Of a DNA stretch of 7,063 nt, positions 1 through 5,030 are shown piece by piece. Location of the stretch: contig DAOVYB010000072.1 of NCBI GenBank assembly GCA_030635835.1, forward strand, positions 1-7,063. Reading direction: 5' to 3'. The notes beneath the pieces are model-generated. The model was not told the DNA's origin. It ran no database searches and saw only the letters and a program-made list of their open reading frames with translations. Both the position numbers and the translations under genes were made by a program. The DNA comes from Gammaproteobacteria bacterium (GTDB taxonomy: Bacteria > Pseudomonadota > Gammaproteobacteria > UBA6429). The first letter of the stretch is position 1, and each line of letters begins with the position of its first letter.

Positions 1-2
1 CG

Positions 3-614
3 GTAGGTGGTACTCCACACGCATTCTCATCAGGTTCTTTCACTGAAGGTCGTTTGGCTGCTAAAGCTGCTTGTAAATATATTGATGACGGCAAAGCTGC
101 TGGTATCATGGTTTCTGATAAGCAAATTGCTAATCTTAAAGAAACAATTTACAAGCCAATGGAAACATATACAGTTGGTCGTAATGAGATTGTTGCGGGT
201 TCTGTTAACCCTAACTACATCAACCCACGTCAGGGCCTTGATCGTCTACAGAAAATGATGGATGAGTACTGTGGTGGTTTTGGTGTGAACTACATGACTA
301 ACGAAAAGCTTCTTCAAATCGGTCTTAGGAAAATGAAAGTTTTCGGTGAAGATTTAGAGAAAATTGCTGCTGAAGATATCCATGAGCTATTACGTGCATG
401 GGAATTGAAGCATCGTTTCCTTACTTCTGAAAGTGTATTCCAACATACATTATTCCGTAAAGAAACTCGTTGGCCTGGTTACTACTACCGTGGTGATGCG
501 ATGAAGTTAGATGACAAAGACTGGCATGTATTGACAAGTTCTCATCGTAATCGTGAAACAGGTGAGTACACTATGGAAAAAGCACCTCTTTATCACTTAG
601 TTGATGAAAAATAG
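3..614 (+). CDS. aprA: Adenylylsulfate (APS) reductase, alpha subunit, C-terminal part (5' end outside window)
   Basis: AprA is the FAD-containing subunit of the cytoplasmic AprBA complex, which interconverts APS and sulfite plus AMP; in sulfur oxidisers it forms APS from sulfite and AMP. The reading frame is open from the left edge and the last 203 residues are visible; full-length AprA is usually about 620-660 residues. The fragment opens with the flavoprotein segment GGTPHAFSSGSFTEGR, whose His is probably the conserved active-site region histidine. It continues with the diagnostic NPNYINPRQGLDRLQ, DEYCGGFGVNYMTNE, LLRAWELKHR, RWPGYYYRGDAMKLDDKDWH and GEYTMEKAP stretches. No internal Met is the true start; the gene begins upstream of the window. 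It ends in TAG and is followed by a strong terminator, so it is probably the last gene of its operon (usually aprB-aprA). The family call is very secure; the direction of the reaction is inferred from the rest of the window. Confidence 0.97.
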   Translation, partial: VGGTPHAFSSGSFTEGRLAAKAACKYIDDGKAAGIMVSDKQIANLKETIYKPMETYTVGRNEIVAGSVNPNYINPRQGLDRLQKMMDEYCGGFGVNYMTNEKLLQIGLRKMKVFGEDLEKIAAEDIHELLRAWELKHRFLTSESVFQHTLFRKETRWPGYYYRGDAMKLDDKDWHVLTSSHRNRETGEYTMEKAPLYHLVDEK

Positions 615-671
615 GACTAAAATTTAGTTGTAGTTAATTAAATTGACTTAACTAAGTTTTACATAGCTTAT

Positions 672-706
672 AAAAAGGCCAACAACTTGTTTGTTGGTCT
701 TTTTTT
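672..706 (+). terminator. Intrinsic terminator after aprA
   Basis: The perfect stem CCAACAA (679-685) / TTGTTGG (691-697) closes a 5-base loop. It is extended by GG (677-678) pairing with TC (698-699) and by an A run (672-676) opposite the following T run. Seven T follow directly at 700-706. It lies 58 bases past the aprA stop. The A-stem-T arrangement could also work on the opposite strand, but no minus-strand gene ends here. Confidence 0.9.
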
Positions 707-718
707 ATGGTCTATAAT
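691..718 (+). promoter_or_regulatory. Possible sigma-70 promoter for the 783-3117 gene run
   Basis: A perfect TATAAT lies at 713-718. The only -35 candidate at acceptable spacing (16 bases) is TTGTTG at 691-696, which matches the consensus at three of six positions and overlaps the 3' arm of the aprA terminator. It would leave a 5' leader of about 55-60 bases before the ATG at 783. The -10 is good, the -35 weak. The AT-rich leader offers other -10-like strings, so this is only the best candidate. Confidence 0.35.
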
Positions 719-782
719 ATGCGACTTTATTAAGTCATATAACCATATAAATACTAAGTATTTTTAGGTAAAAAATAGAATT

Positions 783-1133
783 ATGAATATTATTGAAAAC
801 ACAGATGAAGAGATTTTAGAGCATGCGCACACAATGTGGGCTGATCTTGTTAAATACTCGAACGAAGGAAACTACGGTGCCTTCACCCGAAATTTTTCAA
901 CCGCTATGCAAATGGGTGCGAATGAAATCGAGATGGGTAAGCAGTTTGCAAGAAGCGATCTCGCCAAAAACCTGTCTGACAATTATGAATACCTTGGCAT
1001 GATTCGTCGCGGTGAGCACGTCAGCGTTTTATATAAACAGATTAACAGCAAGGATAAAGGTGAATGGCTAGGCAGGTTAGTGCTGGGTTATGAAAAGGAA
1101 AAAGTAAAAATCTTCGGTGCTACTTTATTCTAA
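783..1133 (+). CDS. Uncharacterised 116-residue cytoplasmic protein
   Basis: I do not recognise this protein. It has no signal peptide, membrane segment, cysteine or metal motif. The N-terminal half is acidic and helical-looking (DEEILEHAHTMWADLVKYSNE), followed by a GNYGAFTRNFSTAM stretch. The C-terminal half has alternating hydrophobic residues suggestive of beta strands (YLGMIRRGEHVSVLYKQI, WLGRLVLGYEKEKVKIFGATLF). Helices followed by a curved sheet resemble NTF2/SnoaL-like folds, but this is only a shape argument. The start has a poor ribosome site (AGG at 766-768, 14 bases from the ATG), but no better in-frame start keeps the conserved-looking N-terminus. It is the first gene after the aprA terminator and probably the first of a four-gene transcript with the SlyD-like, TPR and HIT genes. 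Its last codons (TTC TAA) form part of the first unit of a 15-bp tandem repeat. Confidence 0.8.
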   Translation: MNIIENTDEEILEHAHTMWADLVKYSNEGNYGAFTRNFSTAMQMGANEIEMGKQFARSDLAKNLSDNYEYLGMIRRGEHVSVLYKQINSKDKGEWLGRLVLGYEKEKVKIFGATLF

Positions 1134-1180
1134 ACACCGCGATTCTAAACACCGCGATTCTAAACACCACGATTTTAAAA
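1127..1180. repeat. 15-bp tandem repeat, three units plus a decayed fourth
   Basis: The unit ATTCTAAACACCGCG occurs at 1127-1141 and 1142-1156 exactly, and at 1157-1171 with one change (CCACG for CCGCG). A decayed partial unit follows at 1172-1180 (ATTTTAAAA). The first unit contains the stop codon of the 116-residue gene. Because the period is a multiple of three, in-phase TAA codons recur at 1131, 1146, 1161 and 1176. The array fills most of the gap before the SlyD-like gene. An 11-base piece of the same unit (AACACCGCGAT) appears again at 3134-3144. Confidence 0.92.
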
Positions 1181-1191
1181 GCGGCTATTCC

Positions 1192-1195
1192 AAGG
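1192..1195 (+). promoter_or_regulatory. Ribosome binding site fixing the SlyD-like start at 1204
   Basis: AAGG lies 8 bases before the ATG at 1204. A longer in-frame reading from an ATG at 1117 exists, but it would translate the tandem repeat as SKHRD units and overlap the previous gene, and the FKBP homology begins only after 1204. The downstream start is therefore preferred. Confidence 0.6.
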
Positions 1196-1203
1196 TTAGA
1201 GTT

Positions 1204-1704
1204 ATGTCAGATACAATTGAAAAAGAAAAATTTGTTGAATTAAATTATAAAGTCGTCGATGAAAAAACCGGTGACGTACTTGTGACTGTTGATTATCCAA
1301 TCGGTTATGTTCATGGCATTAATGATGTTATGAATGAAGAGGTGACTAAACACCTGGATGGTAAAAAAGTCGGCGATATTATCGAAGTGCCGATTGATAT
1401 GAAACAGGTCTATGGCGAGAGAGACGAATCGTTGGTGTTCACCGATGCTATCGAAAACGTCCCAGAGGAATATCGGGAAATCGGTATGACCATCACCATG
1501 GAAAATGAAAAGGGTGAACCTAAAGGTTTTATCGTTACTCGTTTCGATGACAAGACATTAACTGTCGATGGAAATAATCCGCTGTGTGGTAGGGATGTTA
1601 TTTTTGTATTGGAAGTACTGACCGTACGTGACGCAACAGATGAAGAAGTCGACCTTGGTGGTGCAGTAGACGCAAATCCGGATCTCAATGAAATTCTCAA
1701 ATAA
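1204..1704 (+). CDS. SlyD-like FKBP-type peptidyl-prolyl isomerase/chaperone, 166 residues, without metal-binding tail
   Basis: SlyD proteins are cytoplasmic FKBP-fold folding helpers with an inserted IF chaperone flap. The layout here is the same: FKBP strand VELNYKVVDEKTG (11-23), YVHGIND (35-41), LDGKKVGD (51-58), VYGERDESLV (69-78) leading into an IF-like domain (about 75-122), then VDGNNPLCGRDVIFVLEVLTVRDATDEE (121-148), which closely tracks SlyD's VDGNH-LAG-F-V-VV--REAT-EE. Differences: the SlyD segment containing I-x-GLE between YLHG and EGxxVGD is replaced by VMNEEVTKH (42-50), which touches the usual prolyl-binding pocket. The C-terminal His/Cys-rich nickel tail is absent, with only one Cys (128). 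The protein ends acidic (DANPDLNEILK). Isomerase activity is therefore uncertain; a chaperone role is more plausible. The TPR gene starts inside its 3' end, so translation is probably coupled. Confidence 0.88.
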   Translation: MSDTIEKEKFVELNYKVVDEKTGDVLVTVDYPIGYVHGINDVMNEEVTKHLDGKKVGDIIEVPIDMKQVYGERDESLVFTDAIENVPEEYREIGMTITMENEKGEPKGFIVTRFDDKTLTVDGNNPLCGRDVIFVLEVLTVRDATDEEVDLGGAVDANPDLNEILK

Positions 1705-2716
1705 CACCACTTTTTATCCAGACAATAAGGCGCTGGAAAAGGCCGTTGAGCACTACAAAAGCTTAGTTTCTGATGATGAAGCTAACAGTGTTGGTGCTGA
1801 TAACCGAGTCGCAGTCACAGATAATTTTATTTACACACGCGGCAATTTTGAACAACACCGTTACAGTGCGAACGTTTTCGAAAGTGCACGTGAGACACTA
1901 GAAGCTTTATTGACGGATGAGTTGCGCAATGAATCAGCTAGAGATTGGGCTGAAACACACAATAGCTTAGGTAATATACTTGCTGCACTTGGGCAAAACC
2001 TAAGAGACGAAGATTTATATAACCAGTCAATTGCATCATTCACGAGTGCATTAGAAGTCCTTAGCCAAGAAGACTCTCCGCTTGAATGGGCTGCTACACA
2101 GTCTAATTTGGGTACGGCACTACAAGCATTAGGTCGGCAAGAGTCTGACTCAAAATTAATGAGTAAGTCCATTGATGCATATACCGATGCGTTATTGGAA
2201 TACTCTCGTAAAGAGACACCAGAAGAATGGTCAATCGTTATGTTTCAATTGGGTGCGGCTTTTCATACCTACGGGAGTCTGCTTAAAGGTAATCGTAATT
2301 TACAAAAGTCCGTCGTGTCTTATAAAAATGCACTCGCAGAACTTGATGCAGATAATCACGCATTAGAGTTGGCCGCGACGCATAATAATCGTGGCGCAGT
2401 ACTGACTCACTTGGGTGAATCAGAAGAAAATCCTGAACGCGTAGAAGAAGCAATAAGAGCATACGAAACAGCATTAACCGTTAGCATGGAGCAGCAGCTT
2501 CCCTTCCATTTAGCGGTGTTAATTCGAGTGAACAAGGCAACAGCAAATAGCGTGCTTGCAGAATTAACAAAAGATGCAGTGCTTGCTGAAGAAACGGCCG
2601 ATGAATTTGAATTGATTATCGAGTGTTTTCCGCATGCCATTCAACCACTGTGCAAAAAACACTGCGAAGCGCAGTTGATTAAGGCGCAATCTTTGGCGCA
2701 GCAACCTGAGTCGTAA
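1688..2716 (+). CDS. TPR-repeat protein, 342 residues
   Basis: This is a helical repeat protein, probably a cytoplasmic protein-interaction scaffold. Repeats recur with an exact 47-residue spacing: W87, W134, W181 and L228 each open a unit of the form W/L-A-x-T-x-x-x-LG-x-x-L-x-x-LG followed by S-I/V-x-(S/A)-(F/Y)-x-x-AL. Examples are WAETHNSLGNILAALG, WAATQSNLGTALQALG and LAATHNNRGAVLTHLG. A fifth, decayed unit follows at about 275-310. Residues 1-80 are less regular, and the C-terminus has CFPH and CKKHC (312-326), too few ligands to claim a metal site. There is no signal peptide or enzymatic domain. The start overlaps the SlyD-like stop by 17 bases and lacks a clear ribosome site, which suggests translational coupling. 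The next in-frame Met is residue 158, so the start is secure. Its specific partner is unknown; a SlyD-TPR pairing suggests a role in folding or assembly. Confidence 0.88.
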   Translation: MKFSNNTTFYPDNKALEKAVEHYKSLVSDDEANSVGADNRVAVTDNFIYTRGNFEQHRYSANVFESARETLEALLTDELRNESARDWAETHNSLGNILAALGQNLRDEDLYNQSIASFTSALEVLSQEDSPLEWAATQSNLGTALQALGRQESDSKLMSKSIDAYTDALLEYSRKETPEEWSIVMFQLGAAFHTYGSLLKGNRNLQKSVVSYKNALAELDADNHALELAATHNNRGAVLTHLGESEENPERVEEAIRAYETALTVSMEQQLPFHLAVLIRVNKATANSVLAELTKDAVLAEETADEFELIIECFPHAIQPLCKKHCEAQLIKAQSLAQQPES

Positions 2717-2730
2717 ATTAGATAACCGTT

Positions 2731-3117
2731 ATGAGTGATGAATGTATTTTTTGCACCTTCAGAGATGAGCGAATTATAGGTGAATGTGAACACACTATAA
2801 CGTTTATCGATACTTATCCCGCGACCCCCGGCCATACATTAGTCGTTACGAAACGGCATTTTGCCTCTTATTTTGATGCAACTGAAGACGAGCTACTGGC
2901 AATTGGTAAGGCGGTTCAAAAGGCTAAAGTGACTTTAGATAAAGAGTTCTCACCAGATGGCTACAACATTGGGATTAATGTTGGTGAGGCTGCCGGTCAG
3001 AGTGTTCATCATCTGCATGTGCATGTTATGCCGCGATATAAGGGCGATGTTGAGGATCCTCGAGGTGGTGTGCGATGGATTTTAAGGAACACAGCTAATT
3101 ATCATGATAAAAAATAG
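2731..3117 (+). CDS. HIT (histidine triad) family nucleotide hydrolase/transferase, 128 residues
   Basis: HIT proteins are small cytoplasmic homodimeric enzymes that act on nucleotide phosphoramidates or dinucleoside polyphosphates. Length and order of motifs are standard. N-terminal CIFC (5-8) and His44 (KRHF) can join His94 in the zinc site seen in many bacterial members. TPGHTLVVTKRH (32-43) and YNIGINVGEAAGQSVHHLHVHVMPR (78-102) form the nucleotide-binding core. The triad is His94, His96 and His98, with His96 expected to be the nucleophile. GGVRWIL (112-118) is the usual C-terminal signature. All key residues are present. It starts 14 bases after the TPR stop with only a weak ribosome site, so it is probably the last gene of the same transcript. 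Next to aprA one could imagine clearing of adenylylated by-products, since some HIT enzymes cleave APS-like compounds; that is speculation. It ends in TAG. Confidence 0.93.
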   Translation: MSDECIFCTFRDERIIGECEHTITFIDTYPATPGHTLVVTKRHFASYFDATEDELLAIGKAVQKAKVTLDKEFSPDGYNIGINVGEAAGQSVHHLHVHVMPRYKGDVEDPRGGVRWILRNTANYHDKK

Positions 3118-3129
3118 TTAAGCTCAATT

Positions 3130-3207
3130 TTACAACACCGCGATATTAATAAACGCTCCAATCTCTGTTAGAAATCCCACCATTCTGGCACTGAAATCTA
3201 CATTAAT
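3130..3207 (-). pseudogene. Remnant of a DUF4279 gene (3' end only)
   Basis: Read on the minus strand this piece encodes VDFSARMVGFLTEIGAFIN followed by IAVL and a stop. It aligns without gaps to VGFGARTIRFLADIGAFIN in the intact DUF4279 protein encoded at 3667-4107 (11 of 18 residues identical from the D/G position on). At the DNA level 3145-3204 matches 3697-3756 at about 42 of 60 positions. There is no start codon, and a stop lies in frame a few codons upstream (about 3214), so it cannot be a gene by itself. The homology stops at 3145, directly beside a copy of the 15-bp repeat core (3134-3144), which now supplies the last codons. The divergence implies an old duplication or separate acquisition rather than a recent copy. 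Confidence 0.75.
3134..3144. repeat. Solo copy of the 1127-1171 repeat core
   Basis: AACACCGCGAT is identical to an 11-base stretch of the tandem repeat unit (for example 1133-1143, spanning the unit boundary). It sits exactly where homology between the DUF4279 remnant and its intact paralogue ends. An 11-base match inside 7 kb could still be chance, but its placement at a junction makes it notable. Confidence 0.6.
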
Positions 3208-3296
3208 TATAAGAATACCCCGTTAAAAAAATATTATTCAAATATCTGCTTCAAAAGGTGTAAAGTAACGGGTATGTACATCGAGATAGTTTATAG

Positions 3297-3311
3297 CTGC
3301 ACTACTTGCAG
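3297..3311 (+). promoter_or_regulatory. Short hairpin in the leader of the 55-residue gene
   Basis: CTGCA (3297-3301) and TGCAG (3307-3311) can pair around a 5-base loop, about 36 bases before the start codon at 3348. It could be an operator-like inverted repeat or a leader RNA hairpin. I found no convincing -35/-10 pair upstream, so the role is open. Confidence 0.3.
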
Positions 3312-3335
3312 TGGCTGTCACAAATTTTAGTGAAT

Positions 3336-3340
3336 AGGAG
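3336..3340 (+). promoter_or_regulatory. Strong ribosome binding site for the 55-residue gene
   Basis: AGGAG lies 7 bases before the ATG at 3348 and is the best Shine-Dalgarno sequence in the window. It selects this start over an in-frame ATG at 3306 that would add 14 residues and has no comparable site. Confidence 0.75.
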
Positions 3341-3347
3341 AATTAAA

Positions 3348-3515
3348 ATGAGCGGAGCCGGCCCTAAAACCAGACCAAAAGTTCCTGAAGGTAAATCAAA
3401 GTTTCTGACAACGACTCAGAAAGAGATTGTTGAAGGAGCGTTTCATGTTGGCTATACCACTACTTGGGAATCATTCCAGAAAGAAGTGCCATACCAGACA
3501 CCTAAGAAGCCTTAA
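3348..3515 (+). CDS. Small basic hypothetical protein, 55 residues
   Basis: I do not recognise this protein. It begins MSGAGPKTRPKVPEGKSKF, a Pro/Lys/Gly-rich and probably disordered basic stretch, then has a more ordered middle (LTTTQKEIVEGAFHVGYTTTWESFQKE) and ends in PYQTPKKP. It has no cysteine, membrane segment or signal peptide, and no obvious precursor-peptide cleavage motif. Good translation signals, a terminator 66 bases after the stop and separation from the preceding operon indicate a real, separately expressed small gene rather than a chance reading frame. It is convergent with the DUF4279 gene downstream and lies between that gene and the DUF4279 remnant upstream. A nucleic-acid or protein-binding role would suit its charge, but nothing in the sequence proves it. 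Confidence 0.7.
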   Translation: MSGAGPKTRPKVPEGKSKFLTTTQKEIVEGAFHVGYTTTWESFQKEVPYQTPKKP

Positions 3516-3526
3516 GGCATCTAGCC

Positions 3527-3556
3527 GCACGTACCTGTAAGGTCGCGCGGTGCGAC
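3527..3556 (+). other. Potential structured RNA in the 3' untranslated region
   Basis: Between the small-gene stop and its terminator there are overlapping, mutually exclusive pairings: CGCAC (3527-3531) with GTGCG (3550-3554), and GTCGC (3542-3546) with GCGAC (3552-3556). The stretch is strikingly GC-rich for this neighbourhood. A 10-base palindrome CTAAATTTAG (3562-3571) follows. This may be a folded 3' UTR or a stabilising element; no known RNA family is recognised. Confidence 0.35.
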
Positions 3557-3581
3557 TAAATCTAAATTTAGTTTGAGAAAT

Positions 3582-3609
3582 GCACGCTTTTTATAGCGTG
3601 CTTTTTTTT
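3582..3609 (+). terminator. Intrinsic terminator after the 55-residue gene
   Basis: GCACGC (3582-3587) pairs with GCGTGC (3596-3601) around an 8-base AT loop, which can tighten by further A-T pairing, and eight T follow at 3602-3609. The opposite strand has no T run after the stem, so it serves the plus-strand gene only. Confidence 0.9.
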
Positions 3610-3666
3610 GGATTCCGGAAATATGGCAGAGATACTATTTCGGTAAATTCAAGAACAAGAAAAAGC

Positions 3667-4107
3667 TTAAATACGTTCTGAAAGCTTGTAATCCACATTA
3701 ATAAAAGCGCCAATATCTGCCAGAAAACGAATCGTGCGGGCACCGAAGCCCACCTCTGGGCTTGAGTCATCTTTATCAACAGATAATGTCAGTACGACTT
3801 CCATTCTGGGAGATAGATTGTGGCTTTTACACACTTCAAGGATTTTTTCTTCAATGGGTTCCAGCTGCTTTATGATGATGTCCGTTAATTTATAAACGTC
3901 TAAATCAACCTCATCAGCATTAACCGTTTCCGTTGATAACTCCCATGAACTGATTACGGGCTTGTCCAGGCCACTCTGTGTGCCGGCAGCATTAACTGAG
4001 GTGGGTTCAATGCCAAGCAGACGAGTGATGTCATCAGGATTAAAATGATAACCGCTCAATGTAAAGTGTGCTCGTCCTTTATTAGATGCCACGGATAATG
4101 CCCTCAT
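3667..4107 (-). CDS. DUF4279 domain-containing protein, 146 residues
   Basis: DUF4279 is a widespread family of unknown function, often found near immunity-type or accessory genes. The family pattern is visible: an opening strand HFTLSGYHFNPDDITRLLGIEPT (14-36) with the typical D-(D/E)-I-T-x-x-LG-(I/L)-x-P-(T/S) motif, a SSWELST motif (53-59) corresponding to the conserved W, a helical centre (VYKLTDIIIKQLEPIEEKILEVCKSH, 71-96), a strand (MEVVLTLSV), and the closing RFLADIGAFINVDYY-like segment (127-140). No signal peptide or membrane helix. The ATG at 4107 has no clear ribosome site; the next Met is residue 102, so this start is the best available. It is a single gene, convergent with the 55-residue gene. 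A degraded relative of its 3' end lies at 3130-3207 in the same orientation. Function cannot be assigned. Confidence 0.82.
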   Translation of the reverse strand: MRALSVASNKGRAHFTLSGYHFNPDDITRLLGIEPTSVNAAGTQSGLDKPVISSWELSTETVNADEVDLDVYKLTDIIIKQLEPIEEKILEVCKSHNLSPRMEVVLTLSVDKDDSSPEVGFGARTIRFLADIGAFINVDYKLSERI

Positions 4108-4248
4108 TAATTGATAGTAAATTTAAGCAAGAATTATAACGTATAGCTCTTATAGATGCTGGTATAGCTGGAAAATCAGTTGCAATTCCCTGAGCGAAGT
4201 AGGTTGATATGTATCATGCGGGAAGATTAAGCGATTTTAAGAATGTGC

Positions 4249-4261
4249 CGCATGTTATGCG
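4249..4261. other. Short inverted repeat between the DUF4279 gene and the VOC-PCP_red pseudogene
   Basis: CGCAT (4249-4253) and ATGCG (4257-4261) can pair around GTT, 34 bases beyond the minus-strand stop at 4295. There is no T run on either strand, so it is not a proper intrinsic terminator. The rest of 4108-4294 holds no gene or clear promoter that I can see. Confidence 0.25.
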
Positions 4262-4294
4262 AGAGGAATATTGATGTTGTTCAGATTAGAGGGG

Positions 4295-4936
4295 TTATTC
4301 GTAATCAAATTCAGCCTGGTAATCGTCGGGATTTATCCCTTCAGCTTTAAGTGGTTCAATTAAACGTGAGCGAGTGACTTTGGCAGAAGAGGTGATATAG
4401 CCTTTTATGACATGTTCACGTGTGACGGGTGAACCCTCCTCTTTGGCTAATCCTTCAACCAAGCGAGTCACTTTTCGTCTTGCTAACATGCGAAAAAAAG
4501 CCGGTACATGGGAGAGCAAATTGACTACAAGTTCTTCTGCATCAGGGTACCATTCACCTGTTTTTGGAAGTTCAGGAACAAAATCCCATTCATCCTCAGA
4601 TAAGGCTCGCCAGAGAATAATGGAGTGACCGTTTTGATCGGTGATGCAGGCAATTTTTACTAAACTGGGTGTTTTCATGGGTTCGTAACGAGAATTGGCG
4701 CCTGCGTTAATTAATGTCTGATAAGTTTTGCTGACATTTGCAACAGAGAGACGAACCGTCGCAGTTTGCTCTATAGCCGGTACTTCGATTAAACGAATGG
4801 CAACATTACCAGAATCAACTTCAACAAACCCTTCACCCTCAGATTTAACAGAGAATCCAATAATATCAGTCTAAAATTTGCGGGTTTTTTCCAGGTCAAC
4901 GGCTTGTAAATCAATATGGCTAATTCCATGAAACAT
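4295..4936 (-). pseudogene. VOC/glyoxalase-fold plus PCP_red-like fusion protein, interrupted by one in-frame TAG
   Basis: Reading through one TAG (4871-4873), a single frame of 213 codons runs from ATG 4936 to the stop at 4295. Residues 1-111 form a VOC-type module: HIDLQAVDLEKTRKF-stop-TDIIGF at the N-terminus, where family members have FY-x-D-x-LGF, and ITDQNGHSIILW (98-109), like the closing DPDGN-xEL-W motif. Residues about 129-180 (WYPDAEELVVNLLSHVPAFFRMLARRKVTR...EEGSPVTREHVI) match the PCP_red-type domain named after protochlorophyllide reductase B C-termini, which also occurs in non-photosynthetic proteins. Translation could restart at ATG 4678, giving 127 residues with only the last VOC strand and the PCP_red part, but no ribosome site precedes it. 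Everything else in the frame is intact, so the nonsense change is recent, a sequencing error, or suppressed. It is not in an obvious operon; the kinase gene ends 94 bases upstream. Confidence 0.78.
4871..4873 (-). other. In-frame TAG replacing a conserved aromatic codon
   Basis: Codon 22 of the VOC-PCP_red frame is TAG, between Phe21 and Thr23. In VOC proteins this place is nearly always Tyr (F-Y-x-x-x-LGF), so one base change from TAT or TAC explains it. TAG is an ordinary stop elsewhere in the window (612-614 and 3115-3117), which argues against general recoding. Confidence 0.85.
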
Positions 4937-5030
4937 GGACAGGTTTCTTGTGTAGATAAATTGAGATTTTATATAAGTAAAATGATTTTATTTATTATAT
5001 TTAATTAAGAGCAATATTATAAATGAAAAA

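Noticed and set aside
1127..1180. Repeat array considered as a CRISPR
   Set aside because: Units are 15 bp, directly abutting with no spacers, and no cas gene is present.
1410..1700. Open frame of 96 codons antisense to the SlyD-like gene
   Set aside because: It lies entirely within a well-supported gene, has Ser/Thr-rich low-complexity translation typical of a shadow frame, and no ribosome site.
3118..3347. Spacer examined for an insertion sequence, because of the DUF4279 remnant and repeat core
   Set aside because: No transposase fragment, terminal inverted repeats or target-site duplication was found.
3562..3571. Perfect palindrome CTAAATTTAG
   Set aside because: Short and AT-rich, with no loop, so too weak to call an operator or terminator on its own.
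4871..4873. TAG considered as a recoded sense codon (for example pyrrolysine)
   Set aside because: TAG ends aprA and the HIT gene normally in this window, no recoding machinery is visible, and the position calls for Tyr, one base away.
4937..5030. AT-rich spacer upstream of the VOC-PCP_red frame with a TATAAT-like box on the minus strand (5016-5021)
   Set aside because: The base composition gives several equally good -10 strings and no matching -35, so no promoter is called.
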